A stretch of DNA of 64,000 bases, from NCBI GenBank assembly GCA_022925895.1, contig JAKSYS010000031.1, forward strand, positions 62,001 through 126,000. Direction: 5' to 3'. The translations under genes were made by a program, and so were the position numbers. This document shows positions 50,930-61,241 of this stretch, in pieces; positions within the stretch are counted from its first letter, which is position 1, and each line of letters begins with the position of its first letter. Source of the stretch: Fragilaria crotonensis (lineage: Eukaryota > Bacillariophyta > Fragilariophyceae > Fragilariales > Fragilariaceae). The notes under the pieces were generated by a model. The model had not been told where the DNA came from, made no database searches, and saw only the letters and a program-made list of their open reading frames with translations.

Positions 50930-52318
50930 CTATGAAAGATGCTTCATAGTGGATGACGATATCTTTGCGTTTCCATAAATATTGAAACCGAAGTCCTGCT
51001 GGGACCGCTCTACTTCCAACTGTTTGACGCGTTCGATGGCATCGTTGCGGACCAGCTCAGATATTACCTTCGACGAAGCGTTGTCCTTTTCCGCTCGGCA
51101 GACAGTGCAAACCATCAGTGTCGACTCATTGAAGTACGTGCACTTTGGGCATGACCAACCTGCGCGACAGGCGGGCTGCCTGACAACTCGTACGCGACTC
51201 TCACTGTCCTCTTCTGTCAAGTCGATGATAGACGACGATTCACCAGAAGGTAGAGCATCGCGGTTACGAGTTAAGCATTCACCATCAGGAGTAGCCAATT
51301 TTTCTGAAATCGCAGCGATTTTTTGTGGCTCGACCGGAGTGGCGGCAACTGCAGTAGCGTTATTTGTCACAGCAATCACTTCACGCGCATCCCCAAATGG
51401 CTGTTGCTGGGCCTTCATGTCGCGTGGTTCGTCGTCATCACTAATGCTTAACAAGTCGACGACATCAGGAACTTCGATCTCATCATCTTCACTACCATTG
51501 CACGGCAGGCACCAAACTTCATCAAGCATGCGCTGCCGCGAAACTGCAGCAGTGGCGGCCGCTTCACTAGGTGTGCACCACTCTGAAAACGTTGCATCGC
51601 CTCCTAGTTTTTGTGGACCTTGAGGCATCCAACGGCTGGACGCTTGTCGTCGTGCTTCGGCAGCTGCGGCTGCTGTATGCTCCCGATTCGGTCCCACATC
51701 CCCCCGCCCACCATGTCCCAATACGTATGCTTGGTCACTGTTCATGGGGAATCCTCCCGTATCCGCCACGATTCCACGGGTCAGAAGGACTGCATGCTGC
51801 TCTTGAATCTCATCCATTAATTTATAAAATGAAGCACTGTGCGGTCCATGGACGCAATGAGCAAGTTCGTGTGCCATGGTACCGGCAACTTGCTCGTAGG
51901 ACATGAGAATCGCGTGATTCTTCGCATCTCGCAATCGCAAATGAATCGTATGGCGTCCATCACCTCGAGATTGATTGTACCCCAGGATATTCTTGTTGGT
52001 CACCGCTCGGATGCGACGCTTCCGACGTTTGCGACCATTCTGTTGCGTGCTGTCATGGTTTTCAATATCATGGTCGAGGCCGTCTCCACAACAACACAAT
52101 TCCGACAGGGACAGCACTTGATAACCACGTCTCTGAACAATGGGATAAAATTCGTGATGGATTCGTCTGAGCAGTTGAAGGCACGCGTCTGCTTGCGGGA
52201 GCAGTGGAATGTGTGCAATCTTGATGGAGGATGATTGAGATGGATTTGGGATCGAAGCCGATCCTTCTAGAAGGTCCAGATCTCGTAGAGTACGAATGCG
52301 AGATGACTTCCCAGGCAT
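50930..52318 (-). CDS. WLM-domain metalloprotease (Wss1-like) with RanBP2 zinc finger
   Basis: A 462-residue protein. The WLM domain (about 25-210) carries the zinc motif HELAHCVHGPHSASFYKLMD (about 150-170). Downstream are two short SUMO-binding-like motifs, DVVDLLSISDDDE (about 289) and SSIIDLTEEDSES (about 367), and a RanBP2-type zinc finger WSCPKCTYFN then CTVC (about 385-410). This is the plan of Wss1/SPRTN-class enzymes, which digest proteins crosslinked to DNA and act on SUMO-modified targets. The start ATG at 52316-52318 is the first in frame. No intron. Confidence 0.88.
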   Translation of the reverse strand: MPGKSSRIRTLRDLDLLEGSASIPNPSQSSSIKIAHIPLLPQADACLQLLRRIHHEFYPIVQRRGYQVLSLSELCCCGDGLDHDIENHDSTQQNGRKRRKRRIRAVTNKNILGYNQSRGDGRHTIHLRLRDAKNHAILMSYEQVAGTMAHELAHCVHGPHSASFYKLMDEIQEQHAVLLTRGIVADTGGFPMNSDQAYVLGHGGRGDVGPNREHTAAAAAEARRQASSRWMPQGPQKLGGDATFSEWCTPSEAAATAAVSRQRMLDEVWCLPCNGSEDDEIEVPDVVDLLSISDDDEPRDMKAQQQPFGDAREVIAVTNNATAVAATPVEPQKIAAISEKLATPDGECLTRNRDALPSGESSSIIDLTEEDSESRVRVVRQPACRAGWSCPKCTYFNESTLMVCTVCRAEKDNASSKVISELVRNDAIERVKQLEVERSQQDFGFNIYGNAKISSSTMKHLS

Positions 52319-53567
52319 GTCAAAGAGTGCGTTGTAAGCCTACCTGTAGTCGAGATAAACGCCACACCAATCCACCACCCTCGTCGTATCTCGTTGTTCA
52401 GGTGTTCTTTGTCAATAAGCGGGAGTGTAGGGAGGAAAAGCACAGTATCGATATATGATAGTGCTACTTGCATACTTTACATTCTACCGGTAGCAAGTTC
52501 GAACAAGTGCAGATCAAGCGCGACACGCGTGCTGTTGTCATTTTCCGTTACTACTGTACTGTACACAGAGTGCAGTGCACAGTGCATAGTACAGTACTCC
52601 GAGTACGACGTACACTCCGATTTTAGCACCCAGGGTGAAAGTAATCCGAGTACAAGTACAAGTACTTCAGTATAAAAACCCGCCAAGCTCCTGAGCTGTG
52701 ACTGCGTTGGTGCCGTCTATCGGTGTTTTCTATCCATATATAGGTCTTCAAGGTGAAGGTAGTCGTCTCGTATCGAAACCGTTTGATATGTAGGTTGAGC
52801 AGCTGCAGCCACCATTATGCGTACCAACTAGTGTATGTCTAGCAGTGGTCCATTAGAAGTTGTAGTCATCCCATGCGTTGTTGGTGTTAACCGTGGCAGA
52901 GAAGCAAATATACTAGTTCTTGGTCACTGCATGAGCTTTGTTTTTTTTTCAACAGAAGTGATACTAAGAGTCAGGAGGTTTTTACATGTCTTCTTCAGCA
53001 TCCATCCTCCTAATTGGGCAAAGGGAAAAGTTGAGATAAAGTTGATCATTTCACCTCAATAGTGAAGTTGACTCCCGCTCGACTGAAAAGGCTAGCATTC
53101 TTGCTATCAACTTGGTTTCCATAACAAGGTGGTAAAGCTAAGGCTCAACTTTTTCTGAATTGCTTCTCCATAAGGATAGACCTTTTGAGGGACAGCTGAA
53201 CAAAGCATTTCAAGCACATACTGTATTTGACAAATGTAGATTCTCCATTACTCGGAATAACATGTTGATGTGTCGTGATCCACAGTGAAAATTGGTTTGT
53301 GTTTTTAGGATTGCTCCGGAGTAACTCGAAGCTGGTAGCATTTTGGACACTAGAGTAGTCTGCGGAGCCCGCACAACGTCGAATGTTACTTCTTTCTATT
53401 TTAGCTTGGTAGTATGAGCGAACATTATTCTTCCGAGATGGATGTTGTTTCATTGGTATCGCGTTCTATTCTTCAAAAGTGTGCGTTGTATTTCTTCCAC
53501 TACCCACTTGCCGGCCACAATCCCTGCGCCTAGGACCCGAGCCCTCTCCACTTCTGTCCACACTTCC
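52319..53567. other. Intergenic
   Basis: No supported gene in 1.25 kb. There is a TACTCCGAGTA motif at 52595-52605 and TACAAGTACAAGTAC near 52650. The 52830-53450 part is AT-rich with short frames and no recognised feature. Confidence 0.5.
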
Positions 53568-55895
53568 TCACTCGGGCAAACACACTGCGGCAGCTGATGG
53601 TGCATGGCCAGGCACTGAAGCCTCGGTGGGTTCAAAGAATTCATCCACAGCAGACATGTCGCGACAAATGAGTAGAGATGCCAATCGCGCCACGGTCAAT
53701 TTGAGGCCAAACACCACGTGTGCCTTTTCTTCCACACTTGGTGCCTGGAACAGGTAATGCGATGATTTGGTTTTGATGAAAAAGCAGGACGGCTTGTGTG
53801 CCAAAGGATAAATCGAGTGGTCGATCAACGCCGGATCGCATTCGATCCGAGCAATCTCAAGCAGATCGAATTTCTCCACTTTCAGATTAATCTTGCGACG
53901 GGTCGCAAGCTGCGCTTCGTGGACTGGCTTCCACATGAACTTGGGTTGGACAAAATTTTGATTGAACAGATATGTTCCTCGCTCAATCCAGGCCTGCACG
54001 CAGCAGGGTTTTGGAAGCGGAACTTCCGCCGTAGGATTTGGATGCCACAGAAAGTAGAGTGTGCAGGATTTCATAATATCGACAATTGTCTTGATATCGC
54101 CATCGGACAGCGACCGCGAGTGGACAATGGCACGCGGTAGGCGCAAGCGAGGCACTCGACGCAACTCGTAGCGTTCCCATTGCCGCGATCCGCCTCGGAA
54201 GGTCCGCTCTCTCGCATCTTCGGGATCGCTGTCATAGTATAACACATCATCTTCATCTGGTGTGTCTTCACTTTTGCTGTTGGCCGCGCCAGGAGTGGCG
54301 TACAAATGATCAAAAACGGACTCCAAAAATGATGACGGCCGAGGCGATGTCGCCGCATCTTGACGCATATCTGTTTCGTCCATGGATTTTGTCCTCTGAA
54401 TATGAGATAAGCTCCTCCATACCACTTCAAAAGTCATTTGATTCTTCAACTCCTGCCAATACGCCGCTTGGCGGTGGACACTTGCGGATCGATTTCGAAC
54501 ATTATTTCGCGTCGCTTTCGCAGCAACAGCATCATCTGACGTTATTCGTTTCAGAGGCGAATACACATCGTCAGCAACCGGTAATGAAGAACCGAAACAT
54601 TGAACCACTGTCGAGTCGGTGTCCCCGCTCCCGGATTCAGGCGCTGGATTCTTGGATTCGGTGACTCCAACTCCAAACAAATCGCCAAATGCCTCCGTGA
54701 CAGTCGTGATTGTGCAAATGTCATTGGCACACCATGGATTCAAGGTCATTGGAGCACTTCCAATTGGTCCGGATGAGAGCGACAAGCCAAATAGGTCTCC
54801 CGGAACCTTGATCGAGTTAAATCCAACATCTACGCAGAAAGGGTTATTTAGTACAGTGGAGTCGGTTGAAAAGCTTTCTTTCAATTCGGGAATGTGCATG
54901 GCACTGTCCGTCGTGTTGGCTGTCTCAAGTGCCGCGTCGATGAGCGTCAGTTCCACACCTTGCTCAGCCGGAGTTGACGAGGGCATATTGTTGTAATGAT
55001 CGGGCATTGCAGACGCTTCATGCATGCGAATTCGCCGTGGTGATAATACGCCTAGCAGCGAGCACGCAGAGCCGTGTACAGGAGAGGCGGGGTTCTCCCG
55101 TAACGAGTCTTCCGTCAAACTGATGGGCGAGAAACGTCCATCCAATAATGAGAATTCTCCTCCTTCATCTCCAAGTTGTTCATCGTATTGCAGCGGTGAC
55201 GTTTTCAGCTTAGGCAACCATCGTCGCCTCTGCAGTGGTCGACTAACGTCCATGAAAGTTTTCAATCCATCCACAACGGCGTCTTTCTGGGCCAGGGAAG
55301 AGCATTCAAACTGAAGCTCTTCAGCTCCATTGAAAATTGACTTGAGGCGTAATGTAAAGGAAGAGTCTGATTGTTTCAGCCCGACCAGTGACGTGATCGG
55401 TACCTGAAAAGGTGCAAGTTCTGATTCGAGACAGTCGAGTTTCTTTTCATCTGCTACTTGGGCTTTTTCGGAGCCGAAAAATGTGACGCATATCATTGCC
55501 TTCCCGGCGTCGAACTTGATCTTCACTGGCCTTCTATCCTGTCCTCTCAGCAGAGTCAATTCTATACCCTCCATGAGCTGACGAGCATCCACTTCTGATA
55601 GTGTTAACCTGAGTTTTGATGATAACTTTCGCGACGACCAATCCTCATCAGTCATGGGATTGAGGAACAGGGGAGATGGAGTTGCCCCGTGATACACACT
55701 TCCCTTCGTGTCCGTTCCTGGTGACCCCATTGTATCACCGGGCACGGGTGTGACAGGAGGTGGTAGAAGAGAGTGTTCATGATGTGTGACATGATCATTG
55801 TTCGAATCAGTAACTGCTTGTGACGGATAGGATTGAGGGGCTTGACAATTGACAATGTCATTGGCAGGGTTGTAGCTACCTCCGCATAGCTCCAT
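53568..55895 (-). CDS. Large PH-like domain protein, unknown
   Basis: A 775-residue protein from the ATG at 55893-55895. An N-terminal part (about 85-225: LSSKLRLTLSEVDARQLMEG, then CVTFFGSEKAQV, then LKSIFNGAEELQFEC) and a C-terminal part (about 590-760: SCTLYFLWHPNP, FFIKTKSSHYLFQAPSVEEK) both look like PH-type folds by the strand pattern and the ending helix. The middle is disordered, Ser/Thr/Pro-rich. No enzyme motif. A membrane-lipid or protein-binding scaffold is possible. I do not recognise a named family. Confidence 0.6.
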   Translation of the reverse strand: MELCGGSYNPANDIVNCQAPQSYPSQAVTDSNNDHVTHHEHSLLPPPVTPVPGDTMGSPGTDTKGSVYHGATPSPLFLNPMTDEDWSSRKLSSKLRLTLSEVDARQLMEGIELTLLRGQDRRPVKIKFDAGKAMICVTFFGSEKAQVADEKKLDCLESELAPFQVPITSLVGLKQSDSSFTLRLKSIFNGAEELQFECSSLAQKDAVVDGLKTFMDVSRPLQRRRWLPKLKTSPLQYDEQLGDEGGEFSLLDGRFSPISLTEDSLRENPASPVHGSACSLLGVLSPRRIRMHEASAMPDHYNNMPSSTPAEQGVELTLIDAALETANTTDSAMHIPELKESFSTDSTVLNNPFCVDVGFNSIKVPGDLFGLSLSSGPIGSAPMTLNPWCANDICTITTVTEAFGDLFGVGVTESKNPAPESGSGDTDSTVVQCFGSSLPVADDVYSPLKRITSDDAVAAKATRNNVRNRSASVHRQAAYWQELKNQMTFEVVWRSLSHIQRTKSMDETDMRQDAATSPRPSSFLESVFDHLYATPGAANSKSEDTPDEDDVLYYDSDPEDARERTFRGGSRQWERYELRRVPRLRLPRAIVHSRSLSDGDIKTIVDIMKSCTLYFLWHPNPTAEVPLPKPCCVQAWIERGTYLFNQNFVQPKFMWKPVHEAQLATRRKINLKVEKFDLLEIARIECDPALIDHSIYPLAHKPSCFFIKTKSSHYLFQAPSVEEKAHVVFGLKLTVARLASLLICRDMSAVDEFFEPTEASVPGHAPSAAAVCLPE

Positions 55896-56875
55896 TTGGA
55901 CCAGCACGAATAATGCAGTCTTGGTCTCAACTCTCTCAACACGCCTTTTCGTGCTTGATGTGTTTAATGATCTCCCTCATGAATGAATTCGGTACATGTA
56001 CTGGTACTCACTTCTAAAAAAACTGATAGGTCAGGTACAGTACTCATGCTCAGTACCACGGACCCATGCTCGCACATCTGAAAAGTCGCCGTTGACAAAT
56101 CACGCTGCGCGGCGGTTAATAAAAAATCTCGCAACGTCGATGGAGGCGGACGACATGCGATACTTTTTTATGTAGTTGACGTTTTTCGTCAAATGTGATT
56201 CTGCTGTTATACATGTTTTTACCACGAGATTTCTTTCCTGTGTATCAAAAAGTAGAACTTGCCTATCACCCGCCCCTCTTGCGAGCCAGCCTGTTCACGC
56301 AAGCCACACTAAATATTAGGTACTTGTACTCCGAGTATGACGTACGGCACTCTTTGAAAACTATGATGTGTAACGTGTAAGAAGTGTGAGTACAGTAATA
56401 TATATATATGTATATGCTGATGTACTGGAGTATTATGTGTTCTATGTTCTATGTGTGTGATTGCGTTAGTACTGCATGAATCCCATGTCCCAGCATGCAG
56501 TACTGAAAATCCATGTAATCCGAAGTACAATACTGGTACTAGTAGTATCATACCTGGTACTATTACTCCTACCAGTGTGTTTGTATTAATTCCATTTTCA
56601 AGTGTATCAATATATATCAATATAGTTAATACTGGAGTAATTATTAGAGAGTACCAGTAGAGTAGTGAGTAGGTAGAAAGTCGTCCTCGGAGTGCTCGTA
56701 TCTCGTATAATGGCACGGAGTACGATACGGAGTAGCAGCACCGACATACTTGTATTGTTCCTGGTCCCAGCCGAAATGGATCAGAGGACGATTGAAGAGA
56801 CCATATAATAATAACAATGAAATATGCACCACTTATTATGAATTATAATATTATAATACATAATCCAAGCACACA
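55896..56875. other. Intergenic, promoter side of two genes
   Basis: Divergent spacer of 980 bp. It has a TACTCCGAGTA motif at 56327-56337, an AT dinucleotide run near 56398-56412, and GTTCTAT x2 (56439-56452), another 7-bp unit. No gene seen. Confidence 0.5.
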
Positions 56876-57493
56876 ATGCTCGCTCCGCGAAAGATATTAT
56901 GGAGTACTCCTCGTGAAGTCGTTCCCATTCTGGTGGATTGGATACCTCTTGAACCTAATGATGTGATTCTTGATGTTGGTTGTGGTGATGCCAAGGTGTT
57001 GCTGCAATGGGCGATGCAAGTGCCATCATCCTTGCACCTCCCATCACGGCAACAGCAACAACAACCACAAGAATCCAACTCTACAATCAAATTCCTTGGA
57101 ATTGAAATCGACGAGCAACGCGCAGCACAAGCGCAAGAAAATGTCGAGAACGCCTACCGCGAGGGGATTCTAGACCGGGACAAGGTTTCGATTCAGATTC
57201 GGTGTGGCAATGCTCTTCATGATGCTTCCGATTGGTGGGTAGAAGCTACCATTGTGTTTATGTATTTGATTCCAAGAGGCCTGAGACGGATCAAACCAAT
57301 GTTGGAGCTCTCGCAACAACAGAAGCAACACGAGAGTACACGCCATGGACGATTAGTCGTTGTGACGTACATGTCGCCACTTCCCGACGAAAGGCATGTG
57401 GCGAAACGATCTTGCCCCGTAGAACACCAGCCTGGTGCAGCATGGCCACTCTTTCTGTACCATTTGGACAAAAAGGGGGAATATGAGGAATGA
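56876..57493 (+). CDS. Class I SAM-dependent methyltransferase
   Basis: A 205-residue protein. Motif I is VILDVGCGDAKVLLQWA (about 32-48), the acidic post-I strand is FLGIEIDEQRAAQA (about 78-91), and IRCGNALHDASDWWVEATIV then FMYLIPRGLRRIKP (about 110-145) completes the fold. The start STPREVVPILVDWIPLEPND resembles lysine methyltransferases of the FAM173/ATPSCKMT type. A short Gln-rich insert (about 62-68) sits between motif I and the next strand. The substrate is not certain. There is no intron and no signal. Confidence 0.75.
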   Translation: MLAPRKILWSTPREVVPILVDWIPLEPNDVILDVGCGDAKVLLQWAMQVPSSLHLPSRQQQQQPQESNSTIKFLGIEIDEQRAAQAQENVENAYREGILDRDKVSIQIRCGNALHDASDWWVEATIVFMYLIPRGLRRIKPMLELSQQQKQHESTRHGRLVVVTYMSPLPDERHVAKRSCPVEHQPGAAWPLFLYHLDKKGEYEE

Positions 57494-57929
57494 AGGTGGA
57501 AGAAATGCAATCTTTGATAGGATGCTTTGGAGGGTTTTATAACTTGAACGCACGTTAGGTCGACGAACCTTCTGGAAGAAACACTGCTTACGAATCCTGA
57601 AAGAATTGTTTAAGCGGAGATTATCGTCTCTCTGTTGTAAACTCAATGAGGAGGAAAGTTGATTCGCTCGCCGGTGGTTCATTATTAGCTCACTGTAAAC
57701 GCTGCGACATTGAAGTGCGACAGGTGCATGCAAAATATTGACAGGAGGACAACACTTGAGGCTTGAGACATTGCGATGGTTTTGTAAACCATTTTGTCGC
57801 TTTGTGCATCGTGGCAATATATGAATCATTTTCAGAGATTCGTCTTGCGTCTACTACAGGCAGAAAAACGACATAGGATCGAGAAAAAGTTGTTCAATTG
57901 ATGGTGCAAGTAGCTATATGCGTTTTCAA
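57494..57929. other. Convergent spacer
   Basis: The 3' sides of the methyltransferase and plastid-protein genes meet here. I see nothing further in it. Confidence 0.5.
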
Positions 57930-58973
57930 TCAACGCTGGGTGAATATATCTGCTTGTTCGTTAATCGACAGCCCATTGTAAAATCCAGCAGAACTCATTT
58001 CTGCAAAGCCGCCTCGCGATCGAGTCCATTCTCGTAGCAGTTTTTCTATCTCTAAGTTCGTCAATGGATACTCGACACTTTCCTCCTGCCGGTACTTGGC
58101 ATAGAAACGTCGAAAAGCTCGGACGACATCGTTCCGATGGCAGTTTCCACCCAATTTGAGACGTTTGGAGGCAAACTCTTCAAACTCTTGTCGCAATTGC
58201 GACGACCGGTCGAATTCTTGTCGAGTCGGACCTTTCTCGCCCGATGCCAAACGTCCAAGTTCCAAGGAAGCTCCAGAAATCAAGGATACTCCAGCTAATT
58301 GGAGACTGACATTCGAACTGCCTTCTGCCAAGAAGAGAATAATTCTGTCGGTTGCGATTCCAAGCACGAAAAAGACGACGATCAGCACTCCAAAGAATGG
58401 AAGTGGTAGCGACGCGAATAATCCTTCATTGCGATCTTTCAACCAATCTTGGTCCTCTTGATCGTAAAATGCGTTTGCAAGAGGCGTTACCAGAGGATTC
58501 GAACGAGATCCTGAGAGCAACCACAGCGCACCGCCCCAAACAGCGCACGTTAACACGTCCTTCGGACCTCGAAAGAGTAGCGGATTCTTGTCGGTCACAT
58601 AGTCCATTCTCGTTTCATAGGATTTCTTCTTTGCACGGTATGCTTCGTCTCGCAAGGCACTCAAGTCCCTGGAAGTATCACCATTAGCAAAGCTCAATTC
58701 TACGGGGTATGTTTGTTCGTAGGCTGACGCAGCGGAGCTTCCTGGAATAGAGGACGTTTGGGTTACGACGGCTGCCACAAATGTGCTTGTCGACAAGGCA
58801 TTTACTAGAAACCTCCGCCTATCCGACGTATTCGAATCATCTCCGCCAGATAATCGCAGAGGCGAGACAGAAGACTGCTTCCTCACTCTCGGTATTGTCG
58901 ATGTGAAGCCTCGGCACGTACAGCACGTTGAAAACGCAAGCATGAACGCCACACAGCGTCGATTTACACTCAT
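57930..58973 (-). CDS. Plastid (thylakoid) membrane protein, unknown
   Basis: A 347-residue protein from the ATG at 58971-58973, chosen because it gives a clean ER-type signal (MSVNRRCVAFMLAFSTCC); upstream in-frame ATGs at 59000 and 59054 would hide that signal. A second targeting signal follows, DRRRFLVNALSTSTFVAAVV ending ASA, with the twin-arginine look of thylakoid proteins. The mature part has two hydrophobic segments (VLTCAVWGGALWLLSG; PFFGVLIVVFFVLGIATDR) and a C-terminal helical region. A conserved plastid protein of unknown function; no enzyme motif seen. Confidence 0.65.
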   Translation of the reverse strand: MSVNRRCVAFMLAFSTCCTCRGFTSTIPRVRKQSSVSPLRLSGGDDSNTSDRRRFLVNALSTSTFVAAVVTQTSSIPGSSAASAYEQTYPVELSFANGDTSRDLSALRDEAYRAKKKSYETRMDYVTDKNPLLFRGPKDVLTCAVWGGALWLLSGSRSNPLVTPLANAFYDQEDQDWLKDRNEGLFASLPLPFFGVLIVVFFVLGIATDRIILFLAEGSSNVSLQLAGVSLISGASLELGRLASGEKGPTRQEFDRSSQLRQEFEEFASKRLKLGGNCHRNDVVRAFRRFYAKYRQEESVEYPLTNLEIEKLLREWTRSRGGFAEMSSAGFYNGLSINEQADIFTQR

Positions 58974-59540
58974 TTCGTTTGTTTGAGAGGCTCTTGGCAT
59001 AGATGAATTGAAAAATCGTGATGTCGTCGGTCCAGCTCGCGTCAGCCACGTCATACTCAGAGGAGCCACTCAGTATGACATACATGTACTTTCCTGCAGT
59101 ACTGGAGTACATCGTGCACTGTACACTTGCTCTGTGAGACAGCAAGTAATACATCAGCAAACAAGCACGATATAGCTGGTACCGTCCCCCCGCGTGTGGG
59201 AGCTGTCATCAGGCCGAATGTACGTGGACGAGTCGATTTATCTACTCTCGACTCTCGACAGTCGATGGCTCAATCCACAATACAGTACAATACTCCGAGA
59301 TCACCTCCGAATAACTACTGGTACTTGTACAGAGGGACCACTTTAAGTTTCAATCGACTTGGATCAATTCATTAGTAATGCCGAGTTCACATGGCACTAC
59401 AACAAACGTCGAATGTGCCTGATGGCTACGGAACTAAATTAGAGAAATCTCACTTCTAATCGGTAAAAGCAACTCCCAAGTAGGACGCATAACCGAGCTG
59501 CTCTTTTCCTCTCTTCGCGTAACGGCCAGCAATGCACGAA
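58974..59540. other. Intergenic
   Basis: The promoter of the plastid-protein gene and the 3' side of the PH gene. It has ACTCTCG x2 (59244-59257), a 7-bp unit, and GTACTGGAGTAC near 59098. No gene seen. Confidence 0.5.
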
Positions 59541-60526
59541 TCACACATCCAGCAAGAATGATTCCCCAACCAGCACATCTGTCCGCGGAGGAGGCCGAGG
59601 TGGAACCGATCGAGGACTGGAGGGAGGCGACGTGTAGGAATGCACCGTCATTTCCACGTCTGAATCACTGCAAATTATTTCCGGCGGAGGCTTTGGAAAA
59701 GGCGAAACCACTGCTGCCGGGCGATACAATGCCATTTCCAGTTTGGATTTGGATCTCGTCTTCTCGAAATTATAGAGTGCATCATTGATGGCAAAAACCC
59801 AACTGTCGCGACCTTTCTGGGGAGCAGTAAAGCATCGAGTTGTTTGCGAACCGCCTCGCGCATGAATAACCTTAAAGCAATATTTGGTCCAATCCTCTTT
59901 GTTCTCGCGATCCAAGGGAACGACGACAGTCGATTCCAAGGTGAGAACGGTGGAAGGCGTTTCTGATGATGGGAACCAGTACAGCAACAAGAGAGGAACG
60001 TCGACATCAGCACCGTCAACTTGTGCGAGCTAAGACAAGAATACAACACGCATTAGTCAGGAAAAGGTTGAGGCCATTCGCATCGAATACAAACAACGGA
60101 GAATCAAAAACTTACCACTAATCGACAATAACGAGGTTTCCAGGCTCGACTTCCAAAGATATCATTTCCAGTTCCCTTCTTGTGAACCCAGCCCTCCACC
60201 AGAATTCGTCGTGGTTGGTATTGGACACCAGAATGAAGAACGCCCGGAAGTGTGTCGTGTTGTTCATCCGAGCTACTATCTTCATCGGCGTCGTCATCTA
60301 CGTCGTCAATCAAATTTCGTTGGCGACTTATCTTGCTAGGTATAATAAATGAAGGTTCATTTAGCGTCTCACGGTTGCAATCTCGTTGGGTGTTGCAACA
60401 GGGGCAAGCGGCTCCGTTGGTGGACCCGATCACGTGACATCGACTAGTTGGAGCACTCTTTCTTCCCACAAGAGAACTATATTCATCGATGTCCGCAGCT
60501 GGAGGTGACATGATCTCGGGTTGCAT
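59541..60526 (-). CDS. PH-domain protein, two exons
   Basis: Exons 60526-60116 and 60029-59541 join in phase 0 (donor GTAAGT, acceptor TTAG) to 299 residues. The PH domain spans the splice site: VEGWVHKKGTGNDIFGSRAW, KPRYCRLV, then VPLLLLYWFPS, WTKYCFKVIHA and DSWVFAINDALYNFE with the closing helix. Before it are a Cys-rich spot (CPCCNTQRDC) and an acidic run (DDVDDDADEDSSSDE). After it is a Pro-rich tail (PPRPPPRTD) of the kind SH3 domains bind. A phosphoinositide or protein adaptor is likely. An ATG upstream of 60526 is not in frame without a non-ATG start. Confidence 0.78.
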
Positions 60527-61241
60527 GGAGCGTTCAACAAGGAATGGGAAAAGCAGGCATCTATGTGTGTTAAAAAGGAGCGCAGTAATGCACAAGATTT
60601 CGATCGTATCACATGCTACACACCGGTACTCTTTTTATCTGTTATAAGGGTGTGTATAGAATAATTTGAATCCAAATTTTGGGGACAGACTGCTTCCCCT
60701 CGTATTCATGAATATTTGTAGAAGCGCAGGATCAGGGATATAAAGTTTACTACCGGTAGGGTGCTGCGTTCCTCCTCATAAATCATACCGTGCCAACGCT
60801 CCGTCATTGAATCAAATGATCTGAAGAATGAAATTTATTTAATAATTCCTCATGTACGCAGTACGTGATAAATGACGATTGGCTTAATCATCCGACAAAA
60901 TTTATAGTGAGTATGAGAGCGCGTGAAAACATATCATGTCCCGGGTAGACTATCTGGAACCATGAACTGGTAGTTCACTGTTCGAATAATTACAGGAGCT
61001 ACGAGTATGTATATGATATATTACTATTTCAAGTCCTCCCAGCAGTTTGAAGTTTCCCGATACTCGTTTCTGGAATTGGCAATGCGCTCGGAGCGACGTG
61101 CAGACCGAAAGATGTTACCGTTCGAATTCGTACGTAGTACAGGATCCTTACCATAGAGCGGAGCGAAGCACGCAACACATCATGATTCATGATCAACCAA
61201 TTTTACAAAAAGAACAACCAAATGAAGTGTTTTGTCCAAGC
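60527..61241. other. Intergenic, divergent promoters
   Basis: The spacer between the PH gene and the DUF2470 gene. AT-rich near 60790-60900. The frame of the next gene is open upstream to 61047 with possible earlier ATGs at 61047 and 61182, so the start there is not settled. Confidence 0.5.

Noticed and set aside
58490-58510. GATTCGAAC, a tRNA T-loop-like string
   Set aside because: It is inside a coding frame and no cloverleaf can be built around it; no tRNA gene was found in the window.
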